Below, one piece after another: positions 47,783-55,165 of a DNA stretch of 64,000 nt. Source of the stretch: Streptosporangium violaceochromogenes (lineage in GTDB: Bacteria; Actinomycetota; Actinomycetes; Streptosporangiales; Streptosporangiaceae); NCBI RefSeq assembly GCF_014654615.1, contig NZ_BNBB01000026.1, positions 1 to 64,000 on the forward strand, written 5' to 3'. Each line of letters begins with the position of its first letter. The stretch's first letter is position 1. The position numbers were made by a program, and so were the translations under genes. The notes below the pieces were generated by a model. The model had not been told where the DNA came from. It saw only the letters and a program-made list of their open reading frames with translations, and searched no databases.

Positions 47783-49096
47783 GTGTCCGCACTGACGATC
47801 TTCAACTTCTCCGACCCCGTCACGTCCCCTCCGGCCTCCCACCCGTCGCAGGACGGCCCGGACCGGCCGATCCCCGCGGTGCTCGGCGCCGACCTGGAGG
47901 TCCCGGTCAAGGGCGGCAGGCTCGTCCCCTACGCCAACCTCGACTACGCCGCCAGCGCCCCCTGTCTTGAGCCGGTGAGCGCCGCCGTCGCCGCCGCGCT
48001 CCCGGCCTACTCCAGCGTGCACCGCGGCGCCGGATACGCCTCCCAGCTGACCACCGCCCGCTACGAGCAGGCCCGGCACACGGTCCGCGCCTTCACCGGG
48101 TCACGCCCCGACGACTCGGTGATCTTCACCCGGAACACCACCGACGCCACCAACCTCCTGGCCCGCTGCCTGCCCGCCGGAACGACCGTCGTGGTCTTCG
48201 ACACCGAGCACCACGCCGCGCTCCTGCCGTGGGCCGACGCCGTACGGCTGCCGCCCCCCGCCTTCCCCGGCGAGGCCGTGCGCGCCGCCGACGAGGCCCT
48301 GGCCGGGATCGGCGGACCCGCGCTGCTGGTGGTGACCGCGGCCTCCAACGTCACCGGCGAGCTGTGGCCGATCGCGGCCCTGGCCCACATCGCCCACCGT
48401 CACGGCGCCCGCGTCCTCGTCGACGCCGCCCAGTTCGTGCCGCACCGCCGCCTCAACCTGACCGCGCTGGACCTCGACTACGTGGTCTTCTCCGGGCACA
48501 AGCTGTACGCCCCGTTCGGCACGGGCGCGCTGGTCGGCCGGGGCGACTGGCTGTCGCGGGCCGAGCCGTACCTTCGGGGCGGCGGCGCGGTGCGGGCCGT
48601 GGACGGCGACGGCGACCACTGGCACGACGACCCCGAGGCCCGCCACGAGGCCGGCACACCGAACGTTCTCGGCGCGATCGCGCTGGCCGCCGCCTGCGAC
48701 GCCCTGACCGCCACCGGCTGGAACGCGCTGGTGCGCGAGGAGGAGCGCCTGCTGGGCCGGCTGCGCGCCGGCCTCGCCGACGTCGAGGGCGTGCGCGAGC
48801 TCTCCCTGTGGGGGCCCGGCCACCCGCGCGTCGGCATCGTCTCCTTCGTGGTGGACGGCTTCACCGCCCGCGAGGTCGCCGAGACCCTGTCCGGTGAGTA
48901 CGGCATCGGCGTCCGCGACGGCAAGTTCTGCGCCCACCCGTTCGTCCGGCACCTCCTCGGAGGAAACGACGGCGGGAACGGCGGCTGCGAGGACGGCACC
49001 GCCTCCGCCGTCCGCGCCTCCATCGGGATCGGCACCTCCGACGAGCACGTGGACCGTCTGATCGAGGCTCTGCGAAAGCTGGCCGCCCGCCGGTGA
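47783..49096 (+). CDS. Cysteine desulfurase-like class V aminotransferase, SAM-regulated
   Basis: The 437-residue PLP enzyme shows NLDYAASAPCLEPV, FTRNTTDATNLL, FDTEHHAALLPW, the Schiff-base region DYVVFSGHKLYAPFGTGALVG and a C-terminal Cys in DGKFCAHPF, placed as in SufS/CsdA-type desulfurases. It could release sulfur from cysteine or a related compound. Control by the SAM-IV riboswitch points to sulfur amino-acid metabolism. The GTG start follows GAAGGAGAGCCGGC. It may be transcribed with the nuoD paralogue 18 bp downstream. Confidence 0.87.
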   Translation: MSALTIFNFSDPVTSPPASHPSQDGPDRPIPAVLGADLEVPVKGGRLVPYANLDYAASAPCLEPVSAAVAAALPAYSSVHRGAGYASQLTTARYEQARHTVRAFTGSRPDDSVIFTRNTTDATNLLARCLPAGTTVVVFDTEHHAALLPWADAVRLPPPAFPGEAVRAADEALAGIGGPALLVVTAASNVTGELWPIAALAHIAHRHGARVLVDAAQFVPHRRLNLTALDLDYVVFSGHKLYAPFGTGALVGRGDWLSRAEPYLRGGGAVRAVDGDGDHWHDDPEARHEAGTPNVLGAIALAAACDALTATGWNALVREEERLLGRLRAGLADVEGVRELSLWGPGHPRVGIVSFVVDGFTAREVAETLSGEYGIGVRDGKFCAHPFVRHLLGGNDGGNGGCEDGTASAVRASIGIGTSDEHVDRLIEALRKLAARR

Positions 49097-49114
49097 CATG
49101 GCAGCATGGGCCCT

Positions 49115-50329
49115 ATGACTGAGCCGACTGAGCCGACCGGGCCCCGCGTCCACGGCGCGTCCCGTACGGTGAACGTGGGGGTCGGCGCCGGCGCGGAGGC
49201 CGTGACCGGGGCGGGCGGCGAGGATCTCGCGACCGAGGACGTGATCCTCAACATCGGCCCCCAGCATCCGTCCACCCACGGGGTCCTTCGGCTGCGGCTC
49301 ACCCTGGACGGCGAGCGGATCAGCGCGGCCGAGCCGATCGTGGGCTACATGCACCGCGGCGCGGAGAAGCTGTTCGAGGTCCGCGACTACCGCCAGATCA
49401 TCGTGCTGGCCAACCGGCACGACTGGCTGTCGGCCTTCGCCAACGAGTTGGGCGTCGTGCTTGCGGTGGAGCGGATGCTCGGCATGGAGGTGCCCCCCCG
49501 GGCGGTCTGGGCGCGCACGCTGCTGGCCGAGCTGAACCGGGTGCTCAGCCACCTGATGTTCCTGGGCTCCTCCCCCCTGGAACCGGACGCGATCACCCCG
49601 GCCCCCTCCGCGTTCCGGGAGCGGGAGACCCTCCAGGCCGTGATGGAGGAGATCTCCGGCGGCCGGATGCACTACATGTTCAACCGGGTCGGCGGCCTGA
49701 AGGAGGATCTCCCGCTGGGCTGGACGGACCGGGCCTCGCGGGCGGTCGCGGAGGTGCGGCGGCGGCTGCCCGACGTCGAGAGCCTGATCGCCGGCAACGA
49801 GAGCTTCCTCGCCCGCACCGTCGGGGTGGGCGTGCTGGACCGTGAGACGATCATGCAGTACGGCGTCAGCGGCCCGATCGCCCGCGCCTCCGGGGTGGAC
49901 GCCGACCTGCGCAGGGACGATCCGTACCTCGCCTACGGGGAGCTGCCGGTGCGGGTGGTCACCCGCTCGGCCGGAGACTGCAACGCCCGCTTCGAGGTGC
50001 TCCTGGAGCAGGTCAAGGTCTCCCTGGACCTGGCCGACGCCTGCCTGGAGCGGCTGCGCGAACTGCCCCGGGGGCCGATCAACCAGCGCCTGCCCAAGGT
50101 GCTGAAGGTGCCCGAGGGCCACACCTACGCATGGACGGAGAACCCTCTCGGCATCAACGGCTACTACCTGGTCTCCCGCGGCGAGAAGACCCCCTGGCGG
50201 CTGAAGCTCCGCTCGGCCTCCTACAACAACGTCCAGGTGCTGCGGGAGCTGCTGCCCGGCACCCTGGTCTCGGACATGGTGGCGATCCTGGGCTCGATGT
50301 TCTTCGTCGTGGGGGACATCGACAAGTGA
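49115..50329 (+). CDS. NuoD-family protein, orphan paralogue of the 49-kDa subunit
   Basis: The protein (404 residues) has the NuoD/hydrogenase-large-subunit fold: LNIGPQHPSTHGVLRLRLTLDGERI, GYMHRGAEKLFEVRDY, LNRVLSHLMFLGS, and a C-terminal GTLVSDMVAILGSMFFVVGDIDK. No other complex I gene is nearby. At the quinone-site segment it reads NRHDWLSAF where standard NuoD has RxDYLS, so the essential tyrosine appears replaced by tryptophan. A function outside complex I is possible. ATG at 49106 is another start. Confidence 0.82.
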   Translation: MTEPTEPTGPRVHGASRTVNVGVGAGAEAVTGAGGEDLATEDVILNIGPQHPSTHGVLRLRLTLDGERISAAEPIVGYMHRGAEKLFEVRDYRQIIVLANRHDWLSAFANELGVVLAVERMLGMEVPPRAVWARTLLAELNRVLSHLMFLGSSPLEPDAITPAPSAFRERETLQAVMEEISGGRMHYMFNRVGGLKEDLPLGWTDRASRAVAEVRRRLPDVESLIAGNESFLARTVGVGVLDRETIMQYGVSGPIARASGVDADLRRDDPYLAYGELPVRVVTRSAGDCNARFEVLLEQVKVSLDLADACLERLRELPRGPINQRLPKVLKVPEGHTYAWTENPLGINGYYLVSRGEKTPWRLKLRSASYNNVQVLRELLPGTLVSDMVAILGSMFFVVGDIDK

Positions 50330-50348
50330 CATCCGGAAAGAGCGCGCG

Positions 50349-51467
50349 ATGATCGAGCAGGGCACGGGCGTGGCCCCCCGGGCGGAGGGCGGCCGGGACG
50401 TGTACATCGACTGGCTCCGCGCGGTGAGCCTGATCGTCGTGGTGCTCTGGCACTGGGCGTTCACGATCCTGCGCTGGGGGCCGGACGGCCCGTCGCCGAC
50501 CAGCCCGCTCGGTTTCACCTCGGGCCTTTGGATCCTGACCTGGCTGCTGCAGGTGCTGCCGCTCTTCTTCTACGTGGGCGGCCACGTCCACCTGCTGTCG
50601 TGGCGGCGTGCCCGCGAGCGCGGGACCGGCATCAAAACCTTCGTCTGGCGGCGCATCCAGGGGCTGGCGATCCCGTCGCTGGCGCTGGCGGGGGCCTGGA
50701 TCACGGTGGGCGTCGTCGTCCGTTCGGTGTCCGGGGCCGAGGAGATCGACCGGGTCGTGCTGCTCGTCCTCAGCCCGCTGTGGTTCATCGGCGTCTATCT
50801 CATGCTGGTCGCCCTGCTGCCCGTCATGCTCTGGCTCCACCGGCGTTTCGACGTGCTGGTCCTCATCTGGCTGGGCGGCGCGGCCCTGGTGGTCGACGTG
50901 CTGCGGCTGCGCTACGGCCACGAGGCCGTCGGCTGGCTCAACATGGTGCTGGTCTGGGGGCTGGCGCACCAGGCGGGGTTCTTCTACGACCGGGTGGTGG
51001 CCCTGCCCCGCCGGCTGGACGTCGCCACCCTGTGGACCGGGCTGTTCGCGCTCTTCGGCCTGGTGTACTCGGGGATCTACCCGGGCTCGATGGTGGGGGT
51101 GCCCGGGGACAAGCTGTCCAACATGGCGCCGCCGACCTTCGTCATCGTGGCCCTGCTGATCTTCCAGATCGGCCTGGTCGAGGTGTTGCGGCCGTCCATG
51201 GAGCGCCTGCTGAAGCGCCCGCGCTGGCAGCGGGCCAACGAGACGATCAACAGGTTCGCGCTGCCGCTCTTCCTGTTCCACACCACCGGGATGGCGATCG
51301 CGGTGGGGATCGCCTGGCTGGTGTCGGGCCGGCCGCCCGGGGCGCAGATCCCGCCCGACCTGTTCTGGTGGCTGGAGCGACCCCTGGCCGTGATCGGCCC
51401 GCTGGTGTGCACGCTGCCGTTCCTGCTGGTGTTCGGCCGCCGGAGGCGGGGCCGGCCCACCGGATGA
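50349..51467 (+). CDS. Acyltransferase 3 family membrane protein
   Basis: The 372-residue protein has about ten membrane helices and the AT3 opening RDVYIDWLRAVSLIVVVLWHWAF with the active-site-type His. Later come LPLFFYVGGHVHLLSWRRARERGTGIKTFVWRRIQ and LPLFLFHTTGMAIAV. AT3 enzymes O-acylate surface sugars or small molecules at the membrane. It begins 19 bp after nuoD-like and may share its transcript. Confidence 0.83.
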   Translation: MIEQGTGVAPRAEGGRDVYIDWLRAVSLIVVVLWHWAFTILRWGPDGPSPTSPLGFTSGLWILTWLLQVLPLFFYVGGHVHLLSWRRARERGTGIKTFVWRRIQGLAIPSLALAGAWITVGVVVRSVSGAEEIDRVVLLVLSPLWFIGVYLMLVALLPVMLWLHRRFDVLVLIWLGGAALVVDVLRLRYGHEAVGWLNMVLVWGLAHQAGFFYDRVVALPRRLDVATLWTGLFALFGLVYSGIYPGSMVGVPGDKLSNMAPPTFVIVALLIFQIGLVEVLRPSMERLLKRPRWQRANETINRFALPLFLFHTTGMAIAVGIAWLVSGRPPGAQIPPDLFWWLERPLAVIGPLVCTLPFLLVFGRRRRGRPTG

Positions 51468-51510
51468 CCGGCAACGGCCCAAAGGCGGCCGGCGCCCCCG
51501 TCCGGGCGGG

Positions 51511-51960
51511 CTAGCGTCCCTCCTCGGTGTCCTTCGGCACCTTGCAGCAGTGCTCCAGGTACAGGGCCGCGCCGACCAGGGCCGCGCAGGCGATGGCCGA
51601 GCCGCCGGCGATCAGGAAGTCGCGGCGGGGCACCCCCTGCTCCAGCAGGTCGGCGGTGTAGAGGGCGAACCCGGCGAAAACGCCCGCGAAGACGGCCCCG
51701 GCGTGCGCCGACGCCTTGGCGAGGGCCGCCAGCCGCGCCACGGCCAGCGGCTCGACGGGGCGGGTGCCGGGCTTGCGCTCGATCCTGGCCTTGGTCATCC
51801 ACCCGCTGTAGACCTCGCCCACGGCCAGCAGCAGCACCGTCGGGATCGCGGTCCACGGCACGGTCGGCAGCGACGAGTAGAGGGGGCTCAGCAGCGCCCA
51901 CGTGGCGAGCGCGAACACGCCGAAGAGGACGATGAGCACGGCGGGACGGCTCGGCCTCAT
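51511..51960 (-). CDS. DUF3180 membrane protein
   Basis: The 149-residue protein has four membrane helices: SRPAVLIVLFGVFALATWALL, TVPWTAIPTVLLLAVGEVYSGWM, GAVFAGVFAGFALYTADLLEQG and FLIAGGSAIACAALVGAALYLEHCC. This is the DUF3180 pattern of the gene that follows folK in many actinobacteria. Function unknown. The start overlaps the folK stop by 4 nt (ATGA). Confidence 0.87.
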   Translation of the reverse strand: MRPSRPAVLIVLFGVFALATWALLSPLYSSLPTVPWTAIPTVLLLAVGEVYSGWMTKARIERKPGTRPVEPLAVARLAALAKASAHAGAVFAGVFAGFALYTADLLEQGVPRRDFLIAGGSAIACAALVGAALYLEHCCKVPKDTEEGR

Positions 51961-52454
51961 GCGGGCCCCTGCAGGATCAGGTCGGCCCGCAGGCGCACGT
52001 AGTCCCGCTCCAGTCCGGCCAGCAGGTCGGCGACCCGGCGCCCCGACAGAACCGCCTCGGGGTCGGCCCGCGCCCAGGGCACCAGCACGAACGCGCGCTC
52101 GTGCGCCCTGGGGTGCGGCAGCGTCAGCTCGGAGTCGTCGCAGGCGACGTCTCCCACGGCGATCAGGTCGACGTCCAGGGTGCGCGCTCCCCAGCGCTCC
52201 TTCCGGACCCTGCCGAAGGCGTTCTCCACACTCTGAGCACGATCGAGGAGCACGTGAGGTTCCAGATCACTGCGCGCGATCACGACCGCGTTGAGGTAGG
52301 GCCCCTGCTCGGGGCCGCCCACCGGATCGGTCTCGTAGACCGGGGAGACCGCGACGAACTCCAGCTCGGGGCTGTCGAAGAGCGAGTCGACCGCGCCCTG
52401 CAGCGTGTCGAGCCGGTCGCCCAGGTTGCTGCCGAGCGCCAGCACCACCTTCAT
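51957..52454 (-). CDS. folK: 2-amino-4-hydroxy-6-hydroxymethyldihydropteridine pyrophosphokinase
   Basis: The 165-residue protein has MKVVLALGSNLGDRLDTLQ, YETDPVGGPEQGPYLNAVV, the signature ERWGARTLDVDLI with metal-binding Asp pair, and LPHPRAHERAFVLVPW. It transfers pyrophosphate from ATP to the pterin in folate synthesis. It overlaps folB by 4 nt and DUF3180 by 4 nt. Confidence 0.94.
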   Translation of the reverse strand: MKVVLALGSNLGDRLDTLQGAVDSLFDSPELEFVAVSPVYETDPVGGPEQGPYLNAVVIARSDLEPHVLLDRAQSVENAFGRVRKERWGARTLDVDLIAVGDVACDDSELTLPHPRAHERAFVLVPWARADPEAVLSGRRVADLLAGLERDYVRLRADLILQGPA

Positions 52455-52813
52455 CCCCTGCTCCGGGTGATCGTCACGACCACGTCGCCGAAGGGCAGCG
52501 GGATGGGCGCGGCCGGCTTGTGTACACTCACCTCCACCGACGTCACCGGCTCACGGGCGAGGCAGACGTCGGCCAGACGCCCGGCGAGCGTCTCGATCAG
52601 GTTGACCGGCTCGCCCTCCACGACCTTCACCAGGTCCTGGGCGAGCTCGCCGTAGTCCACCGTCCGGGTGAGGTCGTCCCGCGCCGCCGCCGGGGCGGTG
52701 TCCAGGAAAAGCGTGACGTCGACGACGAACTCCTGGCCCAGCTCCCGCTCGGCGGCCAGCACGCCGTGCCGCCCCCGGGCCCGCAGGCCCCTCAGGCCGA
52801 TCCTGTCCGTCAC
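52451..52813 (-). CDS. folB: Dihydroneopterin aldolase
   Basis: The 120-residue protein shows LRGLRARGRHGVLAAERELGQEFVVDVTLFLD, VDYGELAQDLVKVVEGEPVNLIETLAGRLADVCL and SVEVSVHKPAAPIPLPFGDVVVTI, with the catalytic Lys in HKP and Glu in the N-terminal strand. It cleaves dihydroneopterin. The GTG at 52813 has GGAGGAGAGC upstream and overlaps the preceding gene by 4 nt. Confidence 0.93.
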   Translation of the reverse strand: MTDRIGLRGLRARGRHGVLAAERELGQEFVVDVTLFLDTAPAAARDDLTRTVDYGELAQDLVKVVEGEPVNLIETLAGRLADVCLAREPVTSVEVSVHKPAAPIPLPFGDVVVTITRSRG

Positions 52814-53247
52814 GCGCTCTCCTCCTCCTCGTCGTCGTCCCCCTGGAGCACCGGCGAGCCGTGGTGCAGCCACAGGCGCCACCCCTCCGACGCCCTGACG
52901 AAGGTGTTGCTCGCCACCACCTTGCCCGCCGCGAAACTGGAATCACCCTCGTCGCCCGCGGTGAGGATGTTCTCCTCGCAGGTGAGGATCGCGACGTCGC
53001 CCAGGACCATGACGCGGACGTCGGTGAGCACGAACTGGATGTAGGGGGTGTTGGCCATGATCAGGGCCCAGGAGCGCAGCACCTCCTGCCGGCCGCTCAC
53101 GATCGGCCACCCCGGGTGCACGCAGCTCACCTGCTCACCGTCGATGTCGTCGGCCCAGATCTCGGTCATACGGTCGAGGTCGGCGTTCTCGATCGCGGTG
53201 TAGAAGGCCTGGTTGACCGTCTCGACGGCGGTGGTGTCGACGCTCAT
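52810..53247 (-). CDS. NTF2-like (SnoaL-type) protein within the folate operon
   Basis: The 145-residue protein has the cone fold of the NTF2 superfamily: VETVNQAFYTAIENADLDRMTEIWADD...VSCVHPGWPIVSGRQEVLRSWALIM...NTFVRASEGWRLWLHHGSPV. It ends in an acidic tail (GDDDEEEESA). Members bind small molecules or act as isomerases; a similar gene sits between folP and folB in several actinobacteria, suggesting a role near pterin metabolism. It overlaps both neighbours by 4 nt. Confidence 0.83.
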   Translation of the reverse strand: MSVDTTAVETVNQAFYTAIENADLDRMTEIWADDIDGEQVSCVHPGWPIVSGRQEVLRSWALIMANTPYIQFVLTDVRVMVLGDVAILTCEENILTAGDEGDSSFAAGKVVASNTFVRASEGWRLWLHHGSPVLQGDDDEEEESA

Positions 53248-54095
53248 GATCTCGCTCTCTGCACTGCTGCGGCCACGCGGACGGCGTCCGCGTTCGGGCG
53301 TACGTCATGCACCCGCACGCACCACGCCCCCGCCGCCGCGGCGAGGGCGGTCACGGCGAGCGTGGCGTCGTCACTGTCACGGAAGGGGCGTGGGGTGCCG
53401 CCGGGGTCCGCCAGCAGGCGGCCCAGGAAGCGCTTCCGCGAGGCCCCGATGATCAACGGGTATCCCAGCCCGGCAAGCCGTTCGAGCCCCGCGAGCAGGG
53501 CCCAGTTGTGCTCGGCGTTCTTGGAGAAGCCCAGCCCGGGATCCAGCACGATCTGCTCCTCGGCCACCCCCTCGGCCAGCACGGAGGCCACCCGCTTGGC
53601 CAGTTCCTCGCACACCTCGGCCACGACGTCGCCGTAGACCGCCCGGCTGTCCATCGTGTGGCTGTGCCCCCGCCAGTGCATCACCACGTACGGCACGCCG
53701 GAGGCGGCCACCACCCTCGGCATCGCCGGATCCGCCAGACCGCCGCTGACGTCGTTGACGAGCCTCGCCCCGGCCTCCACGGCCGCCTGCGCGACCTCGG
53801 CCCGCATGGTGTCGACGCTGACCGTCACCCCCCGGCGGCTCAGCTCCTCGATGACCGGCGCGACCCTGGCCAGCTCCTCCTCCAGCGAGACCCGGGCCGC
53901 GCCCGGCCTGGTGGACTCGCCGCCCACGTCGACGATGTCGGCTCCCTGTTCGACCAGCTCCAGGCCGTGCCGTACGGCCGCCTTCGGGTCGAAGCACAGC
54001 CCGCCGTCGGAGAAGGAGTCGGGGGTGACGTTGACCACGCCCATCACCAGGCATCGGCCCCTGGCGGGTATCCCCGGCGCGCTCCACGTCGTCAT
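53244..54095 (-). CDS. folP: Dihydropteroate synthase
   Basis: The 283-residue protein has the pterin signature CLVMGVVNVTPDSFSDGG, GADIVDVGGESTRPGA, SVDTMRAEVA, VNDVSGG, LDPGLGFSKNAEHNWALL and IIGASRKRFLG. It condenses the pterin pyrophosphate with p-aminobenzoate and is the sulfonamide target. The ATG at 54095 was chosen because the sequence upstream in this frame is not conserved. Confidence 0.94.
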   Translation of the reverse strand: MTTWSAPGIPARGRCLVMGVVNVTPDSFSDGGLCFDPKAAVRHGLELVEQGADIVDVGGESTRPGAARVSLEEELARVAPVIEELSRRGVTVSVDTMRAEVAQAAVEAGARLVNDVSGGLADPAMPRVVAASGVPYVVMHWRGHSHTMDSRAVYGDVVAEVCEELAKRVASVLAEGVAEEQIVLDPGLGFSKNAEHNWALLAGLERLAGLGYPLIIGASRKRFLGRLLADPGGTPRPFRDSDDATLAVTALAAAAGAWCVRVHDVRPNADAVRVAAAVQRARS

Positions 54096-54488
54096 GCGGA
54101 CAAGCCTAGGCGTTGTCCACTCTTCGCCCATATCGCGGGTCCGGCTTGCGCCGCCCCGGATCGCCCGGGGCCGAGCGGGCCGTGGCATGGGCCGGAGCGT
54201 CGCTCACGGGACGGCCCGGGGGGACTGGCGGCCATCGTTCCTCCACCCAGCTCGTGGCGCTCCGGCGGAGCCGGCCATCGGATCTTTTCGTCATGGCCCC
54301 GCCGCACCCTCGAACGGGCTCGCCCGGCGGCCTCCCGCGCCCTGCACGGGCCGGGGCTGACCCGGCCCGCCGATCGTGAAACCCCCGGCTCAGGAACTCG
54401 GAGCATGCCGGACCTTTGGCAAGTGTGGCGATATTAGCCCGAGCGCGGGGAGAGCGGGGGGATTTCGAACCGGGCCATAACGCAGAAA
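54096..54488. other. Region between folE and folP, no gene seen
   Basis: About 390 bp without a credible coding frame on either strand. It should contain the folP promoter on the minus strand; no clear motif was identified. The folE terminator lies at its right edge. Confidence 0.5.
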
Positions 54489-54522
54489 CCTTGTTCAGGC
54501 CGTCATGACGGCCCGAACAAGG
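54489..54522 (-). terminator. Terminator of folE
   Basis: A 15-bp stem with one mismatch (CCTTGTTCAGGCCGT/ACGGCCCGAACAAGG) and 4-nt loop lies 60 bp after the folE stop. It separates ftsH-folE from the folP operon. Confidence 0.65.
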
Positions 54523-54581
54523 CTCTGAACACGACACCGGGTGCGTATCTCCAAGAAACCGGATTTACCCCGACAAGAGTC

Positions 54582-55163
54582 TCAGCGCAGGATGAGCGAC
54601 ATCGCCTCGGCCCGGGTCTTGTCACTGCTGCGGAAGTCTCCGCGCACGGCCGAGGTGATGGTCTTGGCGCCCGGCTTGCGGACCCCGCGCATGGTCATGC
54701 ACAGGTGCTCGCACTCGATGACGACGATGACCCCCCGGGGCTCCAGAACGCTCATCAGCGCGTCGGCGATCTGGGAGGTCATCCGCTCCTGCACCTGGGG
54801 GCGCCGGGCGTACACGTCGACGAGGCGGGCGAGCTTGGACAGGCCGGTGACCTGCCCCTTCTCGTTCGGGATGTAGCCGACGTGGGCGGCGCCGTGGAAA
54901 GGGACCAGGTGGTGCTCACAGGTGGAGTAGACCTCGATGTCCCTGACGAGCACCATCTCGTCGTGATCGACGTCGAAGACCGTGGTCAGCACCTCTTCCG
55001 GAGTCTGCCCGAGCCCGGCGAACTGCTCGGCGTAGGCGCGGGCGACCCGGGCCGGGGTGTCCCGGAGGCCGTCCCGATCCGGGTCTTCGCCGATCGCGAA
55101 GAGAATCTCGCGTACGGCCTTCTCCAGCCGATCCGCATCGACCTGAAGGGGCTTGACGTTCAC
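54582..55163 (-). CDS. folE: GTP cyclohydrolase I
   Basis: The 193-residue protein has the family core GLRDTPARVARAYAEQFAGL, the zinc and catalytic segment STCEHHLVPFHGAAHVGYIPNEKGQVTGLSKLARLVD, and ALMSVLEPRGVIVVIECEHLCMTMRGVRKPG. It makes dihydroneopterin triphosphate, the first step of folate synthesis. It is 2 bp after ftsH and so co-transcribed with it. Confidence 0.95.
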   Translation of the reverse strand: MNVKPLQVDADRLEKAVREILFAIGEDPDRDGLRDTPARVARAYAEQFAGLGQTPEEVLTTVFDVDHDEMVLVRDIEVYSTCEHHLVPFHGAAHVGYIPNEKGQVTGLSKLARLVDVYARRPQVQERMTSQIADALMSVLEPRGVIVVIECEHLCMTMRGVRKPGAKTITSAVRGDFRSSDKTRAEAMSLILR

Positions 55164-55165
55164 GT

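Noticed and set aside
48101..50518. 805-codon open frame antisense to the class V enzyme and nuoD-like gene
   Set aside because: Shadow frame spanning two real genes and their junction.
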